Shown one piece after another: positions 17,472-27,265 of a DNA stretch of 64,000 bases. The stretch lies in NCBI GenBank assembly GCA_963817635.1, contig CAWFPR010000009.1:70962-134961 (forward strand). Reading direction: 5' to 3'. Position 1 is the first letter of the stretch. Every line of letters starts with the position of its first letter. A program made the translations under genes and the position numbers. The notes beneath the pieces are model-generated. The model saw only the letters and a list, made by a program, of their open reading frames with translations. It did not search any database and was not told the origin of the DNA. The stretch comes from CAWFPR01 sp963817635. Its GTDB lineage: Bacteria; Acidobacteriota; Vicinamibacteria; Vicinamibacterales; 2-12-FULL-66-21.

Positions 17472-19193
17472 CTATTGAGAGGGCGAAAACTCGGCGCGGC
17501 GATCCATGTTCAGGCCGGCGCTGCCGGCTGCTGCCACCGCGCGTCCGACCTCGCTCCGGATCCCCGCGCACAGATGCGTGGCGCCGGATCGATGAGGCTC
17601 CCGTCCTCCGGCCGTGACCGTGGCCTCGATCTCGCGGAAACGCGGACCCGGCAGCACCAGCGCCAGCGGGGCGCCGTCGTCCGTGCGAACGACGTGAAGG
17701 ATGTCGCGCCGTTCCATCATTTCTCTCAGTCCCGCGCGGGTGTCGCGCAGAAGGTGAACTTCCAGGTGAGCCTCCTCGCCAGGCTGCGTCGGATATACCG
17801 ACCCAAAGCGTGAGACGTCGTCGTTGACGATGTCTGAAGGCCACCCGGACACGGCGACCGGACGTCCCGCGCACTCTGCGACATCCGCCGTCCAGCGCGT
17901 GGCCTGCAGCAGGCTGTTGCCCCAGTAGTCCAGCTCGTAGTGCTTGAAGGCGCCGTGCGGCCCGCCAACCAGGCCGTTGAAGTACACCGCCTCGTTCGGA
18001 TGGTTCTTCAGCATGAAGACCAGCGGCTCGGCGCTGCCGGCCACCAACGCGGCAACCGCAGCGCCTCCGAGAAGGCGGTGCACGGAGGAGGCGACGATGA
18101 GGTCGCACCAGCCGGCCGCGGCCAGGATCACCAGCGGCGGATAGACGAACAGCAGGTGGCGCCAGCCGTCGTAGAGCGTCGCGTGTCGCGCGATCACCAG
18201 CACCAGGGGACACAGGCCGATCGCCCACAGTCCGGCGCGCCACAGTCGCTCTTCGCCCCGTGCCAGGCACGTGGCACCTGCCGCCGACAGCAGCCCGCAC
18301 AGAACCACGAGCGGTGTCGTGATGGTCATCCATACCGGCGCATACGTCCATGGCAGAGCCGTGGCTTTCACCTGTTCGCCGGCGAAGAGGACGTCGCCGT
18401 CCCAACTGAAGTGCGACACCTGGAACAACGCTTCGACCGGCCGCACGAGCGGGTTCTGTTGTGCCCACGGCCAGAAGATGGTGCCCGCCGTGAGCGCGAC
18501 GATGACGACGAGCGTCAGGCGCGAGAGGCTGGCCGCGAGCTCCCGCGGCGCCCAGGCGCGCGCCCGGATCGTCAGCGCCGCGAGGAGACATCCAAAATAC
18601 GCCACGAAGAGCAGGCCGCCCGGCCTGACGTTCAATGGCAGCGCGAGCGCCAAGCCGACGAGCGTGGCCCGTGGCCAGGAGAGGAACGGCGGCGCGGCGC
18701 GGACGAGCGTGAAGGCCAGCAGCGCGAAGGCGCAGAGGACGGCAAACGGCATGTCCTTCGGGTTGTTCGCCGCGTGCCCCACGTATCTCGGCGAGAGCGC
18801 CAGCAGCGCCATCGCAAGTACGCCGGCAGGCGCACCCGCCAGCCGGAGGGCGAGGAGTCCTGTTGCGAGCAGCCCCGCACCGGCGAAGGCCGCCCCGAGA
18901 TAGTGGCGCTCCTCCCAGACGTTCCCGCCGAGCCGTTCGTGGAGCCAGGCGGCCGAGGTGTCGAAGAGCGCGCCGTACAGGTGACGTCCGGTCTCGTCCG
19001 GCGTGAATGCCGAGAAGGGGAGCCTGCCGCGCAGGAATTCGAGCACCTGTTCGCCGTGGGTATGGCGTGCCCGTTCGTCGAATGTGGCACCGTAGGCGGG
19101 CGCGAGGCATACGAAGACGACCGTGAGCGCGAGTGCGATTCCGCACACGGCCACAGTGCCGCGCGAGCGACGCGAACTGTGAAGCCCAGCCAT
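17472..19193 (-). CDS. GT-C fold membrane glycosyltransferase (ArnT/PMT-like)
   Basis: 573 aa with about 10-12 hydrophobic segments. The first loop after TM1 reads YGATFDERARHTHGEQVL; the acidic DE at this place is the catalytic/metal-site position of GT-C enzymes that use polyprenyl-phosphate sugars. Another landmark is SPRYVGHAANNPKDMPFA, followed by alternating TM helices and, after residue 410, a soluble C-terminal domain. The family transfers sugars to lipid A, glycans or proteins in the periplasm. The donor and acceptor cannot be read from sequence. No neighbouring sugar genes support a specific pathway. Confidence 0.75.
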   Translation of the reverse strand: MAGLHSSRRSRGTVAVCGIALALTVVFVCLAPAYGATFDERARHTHGEQVLEFLRGRLPFSAFTPDETGRHLYGALFDTSAAWLHERLGGNVWEERHYLGAAFAGAGLLATGLLALRLAGAPAGVLAMALLALSPRYVGHAANNPKDMPFAVLCAFALLAFTLVRAAPPFLSWPRATLVGLALALPLNVRPGGLLFVAYFGCLLAALTIRARAWAPRELAASLSRLTLVVIVALTAGTIFWPWAQQNPLVRPVEALFQVSHFSWDGDVLFAGEQVKATALPWTYAPVWMTITTPLVVLCGLLSAAGATCLARGEERLWRAGLWAIGLCPLVLVIARHATLYDGWRHLLFVYPPLVILAAAGWCDLIVASSVHRLLGGAAVAALVAGSAEPLVFMLKNHPNEAVYFNGLVGGPHGAFKHYELDYWGNSLLQATRWTADVAECAGRPVAVSGWPSDIVNDDVSRFGSVYPTQPGEEAHLEVHLLRDTRAGLREMMERRDILHVVRTDDGAPLALVLPGPRFREIEATVTAGGREPHRSGATHLCAGIRSEVGRAVAAAGSAGLNMDRRAEFSPSQ

Positions 19194-19316
19194 TGGATCC
19201 CGGCGACTGTGACCCTCCCGACTGGACGGTCACGCGGCGTGTTCGGCGCCTATCCAGATAAACGCGCGCCTCCGGGATTCCGAACATCGGAGTGGCTGGG
19301 ATGGACGAATGCGGAC

Positions 19317-19505
19317 TGTGCCGCCCAGCGCGGCGAGCACGCTTCGGACTCCGCCGTAGTCGACTCGCTCCGCTCCGGCCTTGCCGCCGCCGTCCGAGCC
19401 GTGCGTGAACACGATCGCGTCCACGCGATCGACCGCGGCACCCAGCGTGCCGGGACGTGTGAGGTCACCGACGACCACTTCCACATCGGGGAACAGCCGG
19501 CGTGC
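19317..19505 (-). pseudogene. Fragment of NAD(P)-binding SDR/NmrA-like protein
   Basis: About 63 codons carry a recognisable middle of an atypical SDR: ARRLFPDVEVVVGDLTRPG, VDAIVFTHGSDG and AERVDYGGVRSVLAALGG. The Rossmann glycine motif that should precede it and the catalytic part that should follow are missing; flanking translation is unrelated. It is a decayed remnant. Another member of the broad family begins at the right edge of the window. Confidence 0.65.
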
Positions 19506-19852
19506 TGTTCCGGGATCGCAGGCTTCCGCTGTATCGAAGAACGTCACGCCGCGCATGTCCGACCCTTTCGCCACTCAGTCAGAGTAGCCTCCAGGGGTGC
19601 CACTGAGAAGTCCGTCAAATCGGCATGGGGATGTGAATACAGTTCACAAATGCAGCTCGACAATTTAAATGTGCTGGCGGGGCATCGGGGGACTCGACTG
19701 GCCGCGTTATTGCAGCCCGACAGGATCGCCCAGGGTTACAGCACCGCTCCGGCCGGTCGCATACTGACCAACCGTGTCGGTAGTCGCGGCCGCGCAGCGG
19801 CGGCAGCTCCCGTTCGTATTCGCGAGCCATCGACCAGGTCCAGCGACACGAC
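19506..19852. other. Intergenic region upstream of the giant kinase gene
   Basis: About 350 bases. It includes a short AT-rich patch (caatttaaatgtg near 19660) that could be part of the promoter for the gene at 19853. No conserved coding sequence is visible. Confidence 0.45.
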
Positions 19853-22800
19853 ATGAATACGCCGCAAACCGGGTTCCCCGATCCAGGACAGCCCGACGCC
19901 ATGAGGCTGCGCATCCCGGACAAGCTGTATGGCCGCGATCGCGCGATTGCCAGCCTGGGAGCGGCCTTCGATCGGGCGTGTCGCGGCCGCGGCGGCGTGC
20001 TGCTGATTCCAGGGGCTTCGGGTGCCGGCAAGACGGCCCTGGTTGAGACACTCCGCCGGCCCGTGGAAGACCGCAACGGTTTCTTCCTGGCGGGCAAGTT
20101 CAACCAGTACCAGCAGGGTCTTCCGTATTTCGCGATCCGGCAGGCGTTGACCGCCCTCTGCCACCAGCTCGAACGCGACGACCAGCATCTCGAGCACTGG
20201 AGATCGGAGCTGCGACAGGCGGTCGGAACCCTTGGCCAGCTGCTGCTGGAGGTGGTTCCCGGCCTGGCGACGCTGCTCGGTCCGCAGCCGGCGGTGGCGG
20301 ACATCAACCCGCTTGAAGCGCGCCATCGGTTCGTCAAGGTGCTTCGTGAATTCCTGAAGGTGGTGGCCCGGCCGGAACACCCCGTGGTGCTGTTCATCGA
20401 CGACTGGCAATGGGCCGACACCGCATCGCTCGAACTGCTCGCAAGCCTCCAGGGCGGCGCGGGACTGGACCACCTGCTGGTGGCGGCCTCGTATCGTGAC
20501 GACGAGGTCGATGCGGCCCACCCATTGACCGCGGCATTGGAGGATCTGCGGCGCCACGATCTGCCCGTCGTCGTCCTGGAGGTTCACAACCTCGCCCCGG
20601 CGGACGTGCGCACCATGCTCGTGGAAACGATCGGACCGGACGCCGAGGACCTCGATGGCCTGACGGCGTTCCTGCACCGGCGCACGGCGGGGAATCCATT
20701 CTTCCTCCGGCTGTTCATCGAGTGGCTGTACGAGCAGGGACGGCTGCGGTTCGAGCCGGCCGTGGACCGTTGGACGTGGAGCGTGGGAGACGGCGGCGGG
20801 CGCGGGTTGCCGGCGGACGTCGTGGAGTTGTTTGCGCAGAAGCTGACGCGGCTGGAACCGGCCAAGCGCGAACTGCTCTCCAGGGCCGCGTGCCTGGGCA
20901 GCCGCTTCGACCTGGAGACGCTCGCGCGCGTCAGCGATCGCACGGTCGATGAGTGCCAGCGCGCCTTGACGGGACATTCAGCCGAAGGCCTGGTCATCGC
21001 CGTGGACGAGGTTCGGGCACCCCTGGACCTCCAGTTCCTGCACGATCGAGTGCAGCAGGCGGCGTACGGCCTCATCGAACCCGCGCGGTTGCCCGAGATC
21101 CGGCTGGAGCTGGGGCGGCTCCTGCTCGCGCACCTCGACCCGGACCAACTGGCCGAGCGGATCTTCCAGGTCGTGGATCACTTCAACGCCGGGCAGGTGC
21201 TCGTCCAGGACCCGGCCGAGTTCGTCGTGCTGGTGACGTTGAACGTGCGGGCGGCGCGGGACGCGCGTGCCGGTGCCGCCTACGGGGCGGCGCTGCACTT
21301 CCATCGCGCGGCCGCGCGATTCCTGGATCGACCGGGGTTCGCCGAGCGACTCTGGCGCGACCACCACGAGTTGGCCCGCCATCTGTTCCTGGAGTGGGCT
21401 GACAGCGAATTCCTCGAGGGAGACCGCCAGCAGGCCGAGCTCTGCGTTCGCGAGGCGGTCGCGCGCGCCGGCAGCGCCATTGAGAAGGCCGAGTGCCTGA
21501 ACGTGCTGATCGTGCACTTCACGTTGGAGGCCAGGTACCCTGAAGCGATCGCCGCCGGACGCGAGGGGCTGGCGGCGCTCGGCATTGTCCTGCCCGATAC
21601 GGATTACGAGGCGTCGCGCGACGCGGAGATCGCGCGCGTGCGCCAGGCGATGGACGGCCGCTCCCTGGAGGACTTGACCGCGGTGCCGGCCATGAGCGAT
21701 CCACGGACACGCGCCGCGGCGCAGCTTCTGATCGCCCTCGGACCGCCGTGCTACCGGTCGCACCAGCGCCTCTGGGGCGTGATCGTTCCCACCGTGGTCA
21801 ACCTGACGCTGCGCTACGGCCACATCCCGCAAATCGGCTACAGCCACACCGCCTTCGGCGGTCTGCTGATCTGGGTGGCCGGCGACTTTGGAACCGCCGC
21901 GCTCTTTGCCCTCCTGGCAACGCGGCTGATGGAAGGAACCTTTCAATCACCATCCGATCAGAGCGTGTTCCATCTGATGATCGGGAGCTCGGTGCGGCAC
22001 TGGTTCGAGCCGCTCAGGTCCGGCAGCCGGGATTACTCGCTGGCGTACGAGGCCGGCTCGCGATCCGGCAACCTGCAGTACGCGGCCTACGCCTTCGGGC
22101 ACAACATGTACTGCCGGCTGTATCAAGGCACTCCGCTCCGGGAGCTGCAGCCGGAGCTGCAGCGGTCACTGGCCTTCAGCCGCACGCGCGGCAACCAGTG
22201 GGCGATCGATCTTCTCGAAGGCGGCTTGATGATTGTCACCGCGCTGACTGACGTCGCCGCGGAGGCCGACGACACTGAAGTCCTGGAAGCGGATTTCCTC
22301 CTCCGGGTCGAAACGCACCACAACATCCAGATTGACTGCATCTACAAAGTCCTCCGGGCCTTCTCCCTGCTGATCCTCGGGCAGTGCGAGCGCGCCCTCG
22401 TCTGGTCCGAGAAGGCGGCGCCGCTCATCTACACGGTCGGTACCCAGGGACTGCTGCCGTGGCCGGAGCACGTCTTCGCGCGCTGCCTGATGCTGACGGC
22501 GCTGTACGCCGACGCGCCGGCTGCGCGCCAGGCGGCCTGGCGCGCCGAGCTCGATCGGATGCTGGAGCAGCTTCGTCTCTGGGCCGACCACGGCCCGGCG
22601 AATTTCGCCCACAAGCACGCGCTGGTCGCGGCGGAGATGGCGCGATTGGACGGCCGGGCGCAGGAAGCGGCGCGCCTGTATCACGACGCGGCCCAATCGG
22701 CCGGTGCCGGCGGCTTCCTCCAGTGGGAAGGCCTGGCCAATGAACGCGCAGCGGCCTTCTGGGAGACGCGCGGCCAGGGCCGCCTGGCGAGCGGGTGCTG

Positions 22801-24649
22801 GCAGCGGGCCTACGTCTGCTACGACCAGTGGGGAGCCACCGCCAAGCTCCGGGCGATGGAAGCCGCCTACGCCGGCCGGCCCGCGCTCGACATGTTCGGC
22901 CTGGCGACCCCCGGGGCGGTGCGAGACGCGTCAACGCAGGCGCTCGAGCGCGATTTGTCCGAAGCCCTCCTGCGTCAGCTGCAGTCCCAGGCGGCGCGAT
23001 CGACCTACGCTCAGCTGCAACTCGACGCCGCGCGCGAGTCCGAGGCCCTTGCCGCAGCCGCCGAGCGGCTCCGCGTCGAGGTCGCCGAGCGCAGGCGGAC
23101 CGAGGACGCGTTGCGCGAGAGCGAAGCCTCGCTGAATGCGATGGGCGAAGTGGCCCAGATAGGCGGCTGGGAAATCGACGTCGAATCCGGGACGCTCAAG
23201 TGGACGCGGGAAACCTATCGCATCCAGGAAGTGGACGGCGACGTCCGGCCGACCGTCGATGCCGCGCTGGCCTATTACGCCCCCGAGAGCCGGCCCGCGA
23301 TCGCCGAGGCCGTGCAGCGCGCCGTCGAGCAGGGCGAGGCGTTCGACAAGGAGCTGGAAATCATCACGACGACCGGGAAACGGCGCTGGGTGCGTGCGCT
23401 GGGGTATGGCCATCGGCGCGACGGACGGATCGTCAAGGTAACGGGCGCCATCCAGGACATCACCACGCGCAAGCAGGCCGAAGCAGAGACGGCGCGTCTC
23501 GAGGGCCAGCTCCGGCAGTCCCAGAGGATGGAATCTGTGGGCCGGCTGGCCGGCGGCGTGGCCCACGAGTTCAACAACATGCTGACCGTCATCCTCGGCA
23601 CCGCGGAAATGGCGTTGAGCCAGGTGGATCCGTCCCAGCCGCTCCACGCTGACCTCGAGGAGATCCACAAGGCCGCCACCCACTCCGCAGACGTCACCCG
23701 TCAGCTGCTGGCCTACGCGCGCAAGCAGATCGTCGCGCCCAGGGTCCTCGACATCAACGAAACCGTGTCCAGCTCGGTGAGAATCCTCGGCAAGCTGATC
23801 GGCGAGGATATCAGTCTGACGTGGCAGCCGGCGGCGCAACTGTGGCCCGTCAAGATGGACCCGTCACAGCTCTACCAGATTCTATCCACGCTGTGCGTCA
23901 ACGCCCGCGACGCCATCGGCGGCACCGGCCAACTTCTCATCGCGACTGAAAACACGAGCGTTGCCGATGCCTTCTGCGCCACGCAGCCTGACGCCGTCGC
24001 CGGACAGTATGCGGTTCTGACGGTCAGCGACAACGGTTGCGGGATGGACCCGGCGATACTGCCGACCCTGTTCGAGCCGTTCACCACCACCAAGGATGTA
24101 GGACAAGGCACGGGCCTCGGACTCTCCACCGTCTACGGCATCGTCAGGCAGAACGCCGGTTTCGTCACCGTTTCCAGCGAAGTCGGCACCGGCACGACGT
24201 TCAGGATCTACTTGCCCCGCCACGGCAGCGAGATCGGCGAGGCACTGGCGCCGGTGGAGGTGAAGGCACCCCGGGCCGACGGCGAAACCATCCTGGTCGT
24301 CGAGGACGAGCCGGCTATCCTCAGACTTACGACCAAGATGCTCGAACGCGAGGGATACACGGTGCTCGCGTCATGCGCCCCGGAGGAAGCGGTTCGCCTG
24401 GCCCGGGAACACGCGGGTGTGATTCAGCTGCTGATGACTGACGTGGTGATGCCCGCGATGAACGGCCAGGAACTCGCCAGGCAGATCGTCGCGTTGAGGC
24501 CGGCTATCAGGTGTCTTTTCATGTCCGGCTATGCCGCTGACGTCATCACGCGGAGGGGTGAACTGGCCGCGGACGGGCATTTCATCAGCAAGCCGTTCAC
24601 CCGGCACGACATGGCGGCCAAGCTCCGTCAGGTGCTTGATGGCGAATAG
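19853..24649 (+). CDS. Giant AAA-type ATPase / PAS / histidine kinase / receiver protein
   Basis: 1598 aa. After YGRDRAIASL comes an AAA_16/STAND ATPase with Walker A GASGAGKT (54-61) and Walker B VVLFIDDWQWAD near 180. Residues about 400-1050 are helical TPR-like repeats. A coiled coil (about 1055-1095) leads to a PAS domain (QIGGWEIDVESG to IQDITTRKQ). The kinase core has GGVAHEFNNMLT with His1238, and an ATPase domain with DNGCGMD and GTGLGLSTVYG. The final receiver has ILVVEDEP, Asp1530 in LMTDVVMP, and a Lys in FISKPF. It resembles the trifunctional predicted-ATPase kinases but has no N-terminal Ser/Thr kinase. The ATG at 19853 has a poor ribosome site; one at 19901 is possible. No DNA-binding partner is adjacent. 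The protein appears soluble. Confidence 0.93.
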   Translation: MNTPQTGFPDPGQPDAMRLRIPDKLYGRDRAIASLGAAFDRACRGRGGVLLIPGASGAGKTALVETLRRPVEDRNGFFLAGKFNQYQQGLPYFAIRQALTALCHQLERDDQHLEHWRSELRQAVGTLGQLLLEVVPGLATLLGPQPAVADINPLEARHRFVKVLREFLKVVARPEHPVVLFIDDWQWADTASLELLASLQGGAGLDHLLVAASYRDDEVDAAHPLTAALEDLRRHDLPVVVLEVHNLAPADVRTMLVETIGPDAEDLDGLTAFLHRRTAGNPFFLRLFIEWLYEQGRLRFEPAVDRWTWSVGDGGGRGLPADVVELFAQKLTRLEPAKRELLSRAACLGSRFDLETLARVSDRTVDECQRALTGHSAEGLVIAVDEVRAPLDLQFLHDRVQQAAYGLIEPARLPEIRLELGRLLLAHLDPDQLAERIFQVVDHFNAGQVLVQDPAEFVVLVTLNVRAARDARAGAAYGAALHFHRAAARFLDRPGFAERLWRDHHELARHLFLEWADSEFLEGDRQQAELCVREAVARAGSAIEKAECLNVLIVHFTLEARYPEAIAAGREGLAALGIVLPDTDYEASRDAEIARVRQAMDGRSLEDLTAVPAMSDPRTRAAAQLLIALGPPCYRSHQRLWGVIVPTVVNLTLRYGHIPQIGYSHTAFGGLLIWVAGDFGTAALFALLATRLMEGTFQSPSDQSVFHLMIGSSVRHWFEPLRSGSRDYSLAYEAGSRSGNLQYAAYAFGHNMYCRLYQGTPLRELQPELQRSLAFSRTRGNQWAIDLLEGGLMIVTALTDVAAEADDTEVLEADFLLRVETHHNIQIDCIYKVLRAFSLLILGQCERALVWSEKAAPLIYTVGTQGLLPWPEHVFARCLMLTALYADAPAARQAAWRAELDRMLEQLRLWADHGPANFAHKHALVAAEMARLDGRAQEAARLYHDAAQSAGAGGFLQWEGLANERAAAFWETRGQGRLASGCWQRAYVCYDQWGATAKLRAMEAAYAGRPALDMFGLATPGAVRDASTQALERDLSEALLRQLQSQAARSTYAQLQLDAARESEALAAAAERLRVEVAERRRTEDALRESEASLNAMGEVAQIGGWEIDVESGTLKWTRETYRIQEVDGDVRPTVDAALAYYAPESRPAIAEAVQRAVEQGEAFDKELEIITTTGKRRWVRALGYGHRRDGRIVKVTGAIQDITTRKQAEAETARLEGQLRQSQRMESVGRLAGGVAHEFNNMLTVILGTAEMALSQVDPSQPLHADLEEIHKAATHSADVTRQLLAYARKQIVAPRVLDINETVSSSVRILGKLIGEDISLTWQPAAQLWPVKMDPSQLYQILSTLCVNARDAIGGTGQLLIATENTSVADAFCATQPDAVAGQYAVLTVSDNGCGMDPAILPTLFEPFTTTKDVGQGTGLGLSTVYGIVRQNAGFVTVSSEVGTGTTFRIYLPRHGSEIGEALAPVEVKAPRADGETILVVEDEPAILRLTTKMLEREGYTVLASCAPEEAVRLAREHAGVIQLLMTDVVMPAMNGQELARQIVALRPAIRCLFMSGYAADVITRRGELAADGHFISKPFTRHDMAAKLRQVLDGE

Positions 24650-24730
24650 AGCGGTGCTGAGCCCGTTCTCCGGCAACAATTGCTCCGATGGGCGGACCCG
24701 GGGCGCCGTGTAACGTCGTGAGCGCGTGGG

Positions 24731-25675
24731 TCAGTTCGAAGACGCCGGCGCTTCGGATGGCGATTCGTCGGAAGCCGCCTCGGCGTGAAGTGATTCGCGG
24801 CGTTTTCGAAAGGATCGTGTGGGACCGAGCAGTAGAACCAGGACACCAGCCGCGACGCCGGCCCCGGCGCCGCGTCCAACGTATTCGCGCCAATCGGGAG
24901 CGATCGGCCGCTCCGGCAGACGGGCCGGCTCGACGAGCGTCAACTCGCCGCCACTCTGGCGCCCTTCAAGCTCCGCGGTCATGCGGGACTCTTCCGTCTT
25001 CGCGGACAGATCCTTGAACGTTGTCTGCAGGACTTCGAGTTCGATCGCCAGCGTTTCCGACTCCGGTTGCCGCTTCTCCCTGGCGGCGCGCAGCTGCTTG
25101 TCTTTTTCCACGAGCCGGGGGCGCGTGTCTCCGAGGCGAGCGGCGAGAAAATCATGTGCCCCCTCCGCCAGCCGCGCTCTGATGCGCGAATTCTCCTGCA
25201 CGACCAGCGCCGTCAGGCGTTCGGCGACCCTCATCACCGTGCCCGGCTCTGTCCCGGTGAATCCGATGCGCCACGCCACAGCATCGCCTCGCTCGTTCAC
25301 CGCGACGTTCGTCTCGACGTTCCTGCGCATGTTTTCGACAATCTCCTGAAGATCCGCGCCCCTGCGGCGTTCCTCCTTGTACAAGTCGAACTCCTCGATG
25401 AGGCGTTCGAGGCGCGTCCGGCTCATAATCGCCTGCGAGATCATCTGGAAGCGACCGTCGGGCTCGGCGCTGGTGGCCGGCGGGACGAGCGATTCGGAAA
25501 TCTGTTGAGGCACGACGCGGAGTAGCGTTTCCGACCGGTAGACCGGCGTCACCCGCGCGGCGAGCGCCCCGCCAATCACCGCACCAAGGATCGCCGGCCC
25601 GAGTATCCACGACGTCCAGCGGCGTCGGCGAGCGGCCCCGGACTCCGGACGTGCGTGGTCGTCGTTCGTGCTCAT
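24731..25675 (-). CDS. Wzz-like chain-length determinant protein
   Basis: 314 aa. A cytoplasmic Arg-rich start, one TM helix near residues 23-40 (ILGPAILGAVIGGALAA), a periplasmic coiled-coil-rich domain (VYRSETLLRVVPQQI, QLRAAREKRQPESETLAIEL, LQTTFKDLSAKTEESRM) and a second TM (GAGVAAGVLVLLLG) give the Wzz/PCP topology. The VEPARLPERPIAPDW motif before TM2 is the usual proline-rich segment. No tyrosine-kinase domain is fused. These proteins set polysaccharide length. The start overlaps the end of the next upstream gene by four bases. No glycan polymerase is in view. Confidence 0.82.
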   Translation of the reverse strand: MSTNDDHARPESGAARRRRWTSWILGPAILGAVIGGALAARVTPVYRSETLLRVVPQQISESLVPPATSAEPDGRFQMISQAIMSRTRLERLIEEFDLYKEERRRGADLQEIVENMRRNVETNVAVNERGDAVAWRIGFTGTEPGTVMRVAERLTALVVQENSRIRARLAEGAHDFLAARLGDTRPRLVEKDKQLRAAREKRQPESETLAIELEVLQTTFKDLSAKTEESRMTAELEGRQSGGELTLVEPARLPERPIAPDWREYVGRGAGAGVAAGVLVLLLGPTRSFRKRRESLHAEAASDESPSEAPASSN

Positions 25676-26808
25676 GCCTGTGCCAGCATCTTCTTCGGCC
25701 GTCGGAGCGATCGATCGCGTCCAGCCAGCCTCGCCGCGATGCCGAGGCAGAACCCGATGACCGCGCCCAGCAGCGTCAGGCGGGTGCGATCGGGACTGAC
25801 GGGCGCCTCCGGCAGGCGTGCTCCTTCAACCACCATGAACTGTTCGCCGATCTGCGCCGCTTCCATGCTCTCCGAAAGGAGCGCCTGTTCCTTCTTCATC
25901 AGCAGATCGCGATACGTCGCTTTCAGGCTCTCGTGCTCCAGCGCCTGCACATCGGCATCTGAATCGCTCGACGGTGACGGCCCCGTGTGGGCGGCCCGCT
26001 TCAAGAGTCTCAATCGGACGTTCTCGATCTCGCTGTCGAGGAACTGGGTTGCCGATCGGCGGATGTCATCGGGGTCGTGCGCGTTCGCCCTGAAGAAGAG
26101 ACCGATCAGGCGTTCGGTCACCGTCAGGGCCATGCGCGGGTCGGTGGAGGCGTACGCGACCTCGAACGACTGGCCGTCGGCCTGCATCTCGACGCTGATA
26201 TCCCGCCGCATCCTCTCGATCGCCGCATCGGTGCCGCGTTCGCCGGTCCGAAGACCGCGGTCCGATTTGTAGAGATCGAAGCTGAGAATTGTCTCTTCCA
26301 GATTCCGGCGGCTCAGAAGCATCGACCTGACGGCGCGCACACGCTCGTCGAGCGTGATGCGGGCAGCAGGTTCGACAAACCGTGCCGGTATCCGCTGTGG
26401 TACGCGGAGTATCTGTGCGTCGGCCCGGTAGACGGGCGGGATGAGAAACGACGCGGCGTAGGCGATTGCCGCCGCGACGACGGTCGTGAACGCCACGACC
26501 GATGGCCAGCCGCCAGCCGACGCGACCGTGAGCGGCGATCGCGTGGGAGCGGCAAGGAGGCCCCCGTCTTCGATCGCGAAGGAGTGCTGCCGCGTCAGCG
26601 TCAGGGCGATCGCGAACGCGAGCTGTGACGGACGGCCCGGCAGCGCACCGAGCTCCGCAAGCCATTCTTCGCGCATCCGTGCCGACAGCGTGTGCGGCAG
26701 GCGGCGTGCCCTCAAGCTCACCAGCGACTCCGAAAGGCGAGGCGCGAGCGCGAGCAGGCCACCGACGACAGCGGCCAGGACGATGGCAGCGCTGACCAGT
26801 TCATTCAC
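25672..26808 (-). CDS. Wzz-like protein with extra N-terminal membrane segment
   Basis: 378 aa. It shares the PCP layout with the downstream gene (VYRADAQILRVPQRIPARF; VVEGARLPEAPVSPDRTRL before the last TM), so the two are paralogues. The N-terminal 90 residues add another TM (AAIVLAAVVGGLLALAP) and MREEWLAELGALPGRPSQL, a W-x-x-E-L pattern like the short prefix in front of Acidobacteria permeases. The middle TM lies around 105-125. It is the middle gene of a PadR-Wzz-Wzz operon (24 bp after PadR). The role of the prefix is unknown. Confidence 0.72.
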   Translation of the reverse strand: MNELVSAAIVLAAVVGGLLALAPRLSESLVSLRARRLPHTLSARMREEWLAELGALPGRPSQLAFAIALTLTRQHSFAIEDGGLLAAPTRSPLTVASAGGWPSVVAFTTVVAAAIAYAASFLIPPVYRADAQILRVPQRIPARFVEPAARITLDERVRAVRSMLLSRRNLEETILSFDLYKSDRGLRTGERGTDAAIERMRRDISVEMQADGQSFEVAYASTDPRMALTVTERLIGLFFRANAHDPDDIRRSATQFLDSEIENVRLRLLKRAAHTGPSPSSDSDADVQALEHESLKATYRDLLMKKEQALLSESMEAAQIGEQFMVVEGARLPEAPVSPDRTRLTLLGAVIGFCLGIAARLAGRDRSLRRPKKMLAQA

Positions 26809-26832
26809 GGCTTGAACCCTCGCGTCGCCGCA

Positions 26833-27159
26833 TCACGCTCTCTTGAACGCAGCGCCGGCGATCGGCGGTGACAGCTCGCCGAGGGCTTCGTGAGCGACCT
26901 GAGCGCCGGCCTGCGTCATGCGATAAAAGCGGCGTCGTGGCCGGCCGAGCAGTTCGGGCATTTCTTCCTCCCACCGGCTCTGCAGCAGGCCCGCCTTCTC
27001 GAAGCGCAACAGGATGGGGTAGAGCGTGCCGGAAGACACACGCGCCACGCGCATCAGCTCCGCCCCGGCCATCTCGGCGCGGACGTCCTCGTTGAACGCA
27101 GCCAGAAAGGTGCGCAGAATCCGCAGGCCCTGATGTGAAAGCCGGACTGTCCGCGGCAT
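26833..27159 (-). CDS. PadR-family transcriptional regulator
   Basis: 108 aa winged-helix protein: LRILRTFLAAFNEDVRAEMA, then the recognition helix region VSSGTLYPILLRFEKAGLLQ and the wing WEEEMPELLGRPRRRFYRMT, all typical of PadR. PadR proteins repress genes, often their own operon, and respond to small ligands. It is first in the operon with two Wzz-like genes, so control of those genes is the simple inference. The C-terminal dimer domain is short, as in the PadR-s2 group. Confidence 0.92.
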   Translation of the reverse strand: MPRTVRLSHQGLRILRTFLAAFNEDVRAEMAGAELMRVARVSSGTLYPILLRFEKAGLLQSRWEEEMPELLGRPRRRFYRMTQAGAQVAHEALGELSPPIAGAAFKRA

Positions 27160-27265
27160 GGTCGCAACTCTATATAGGGTCTGAATCCCGTGTCAAGTGA
27201 CCGTTGGAATCAGCCTGCGCACGCCTGCTTCGTTGAAGACGATCTCCGGAGCACAAGCTCGCGCC

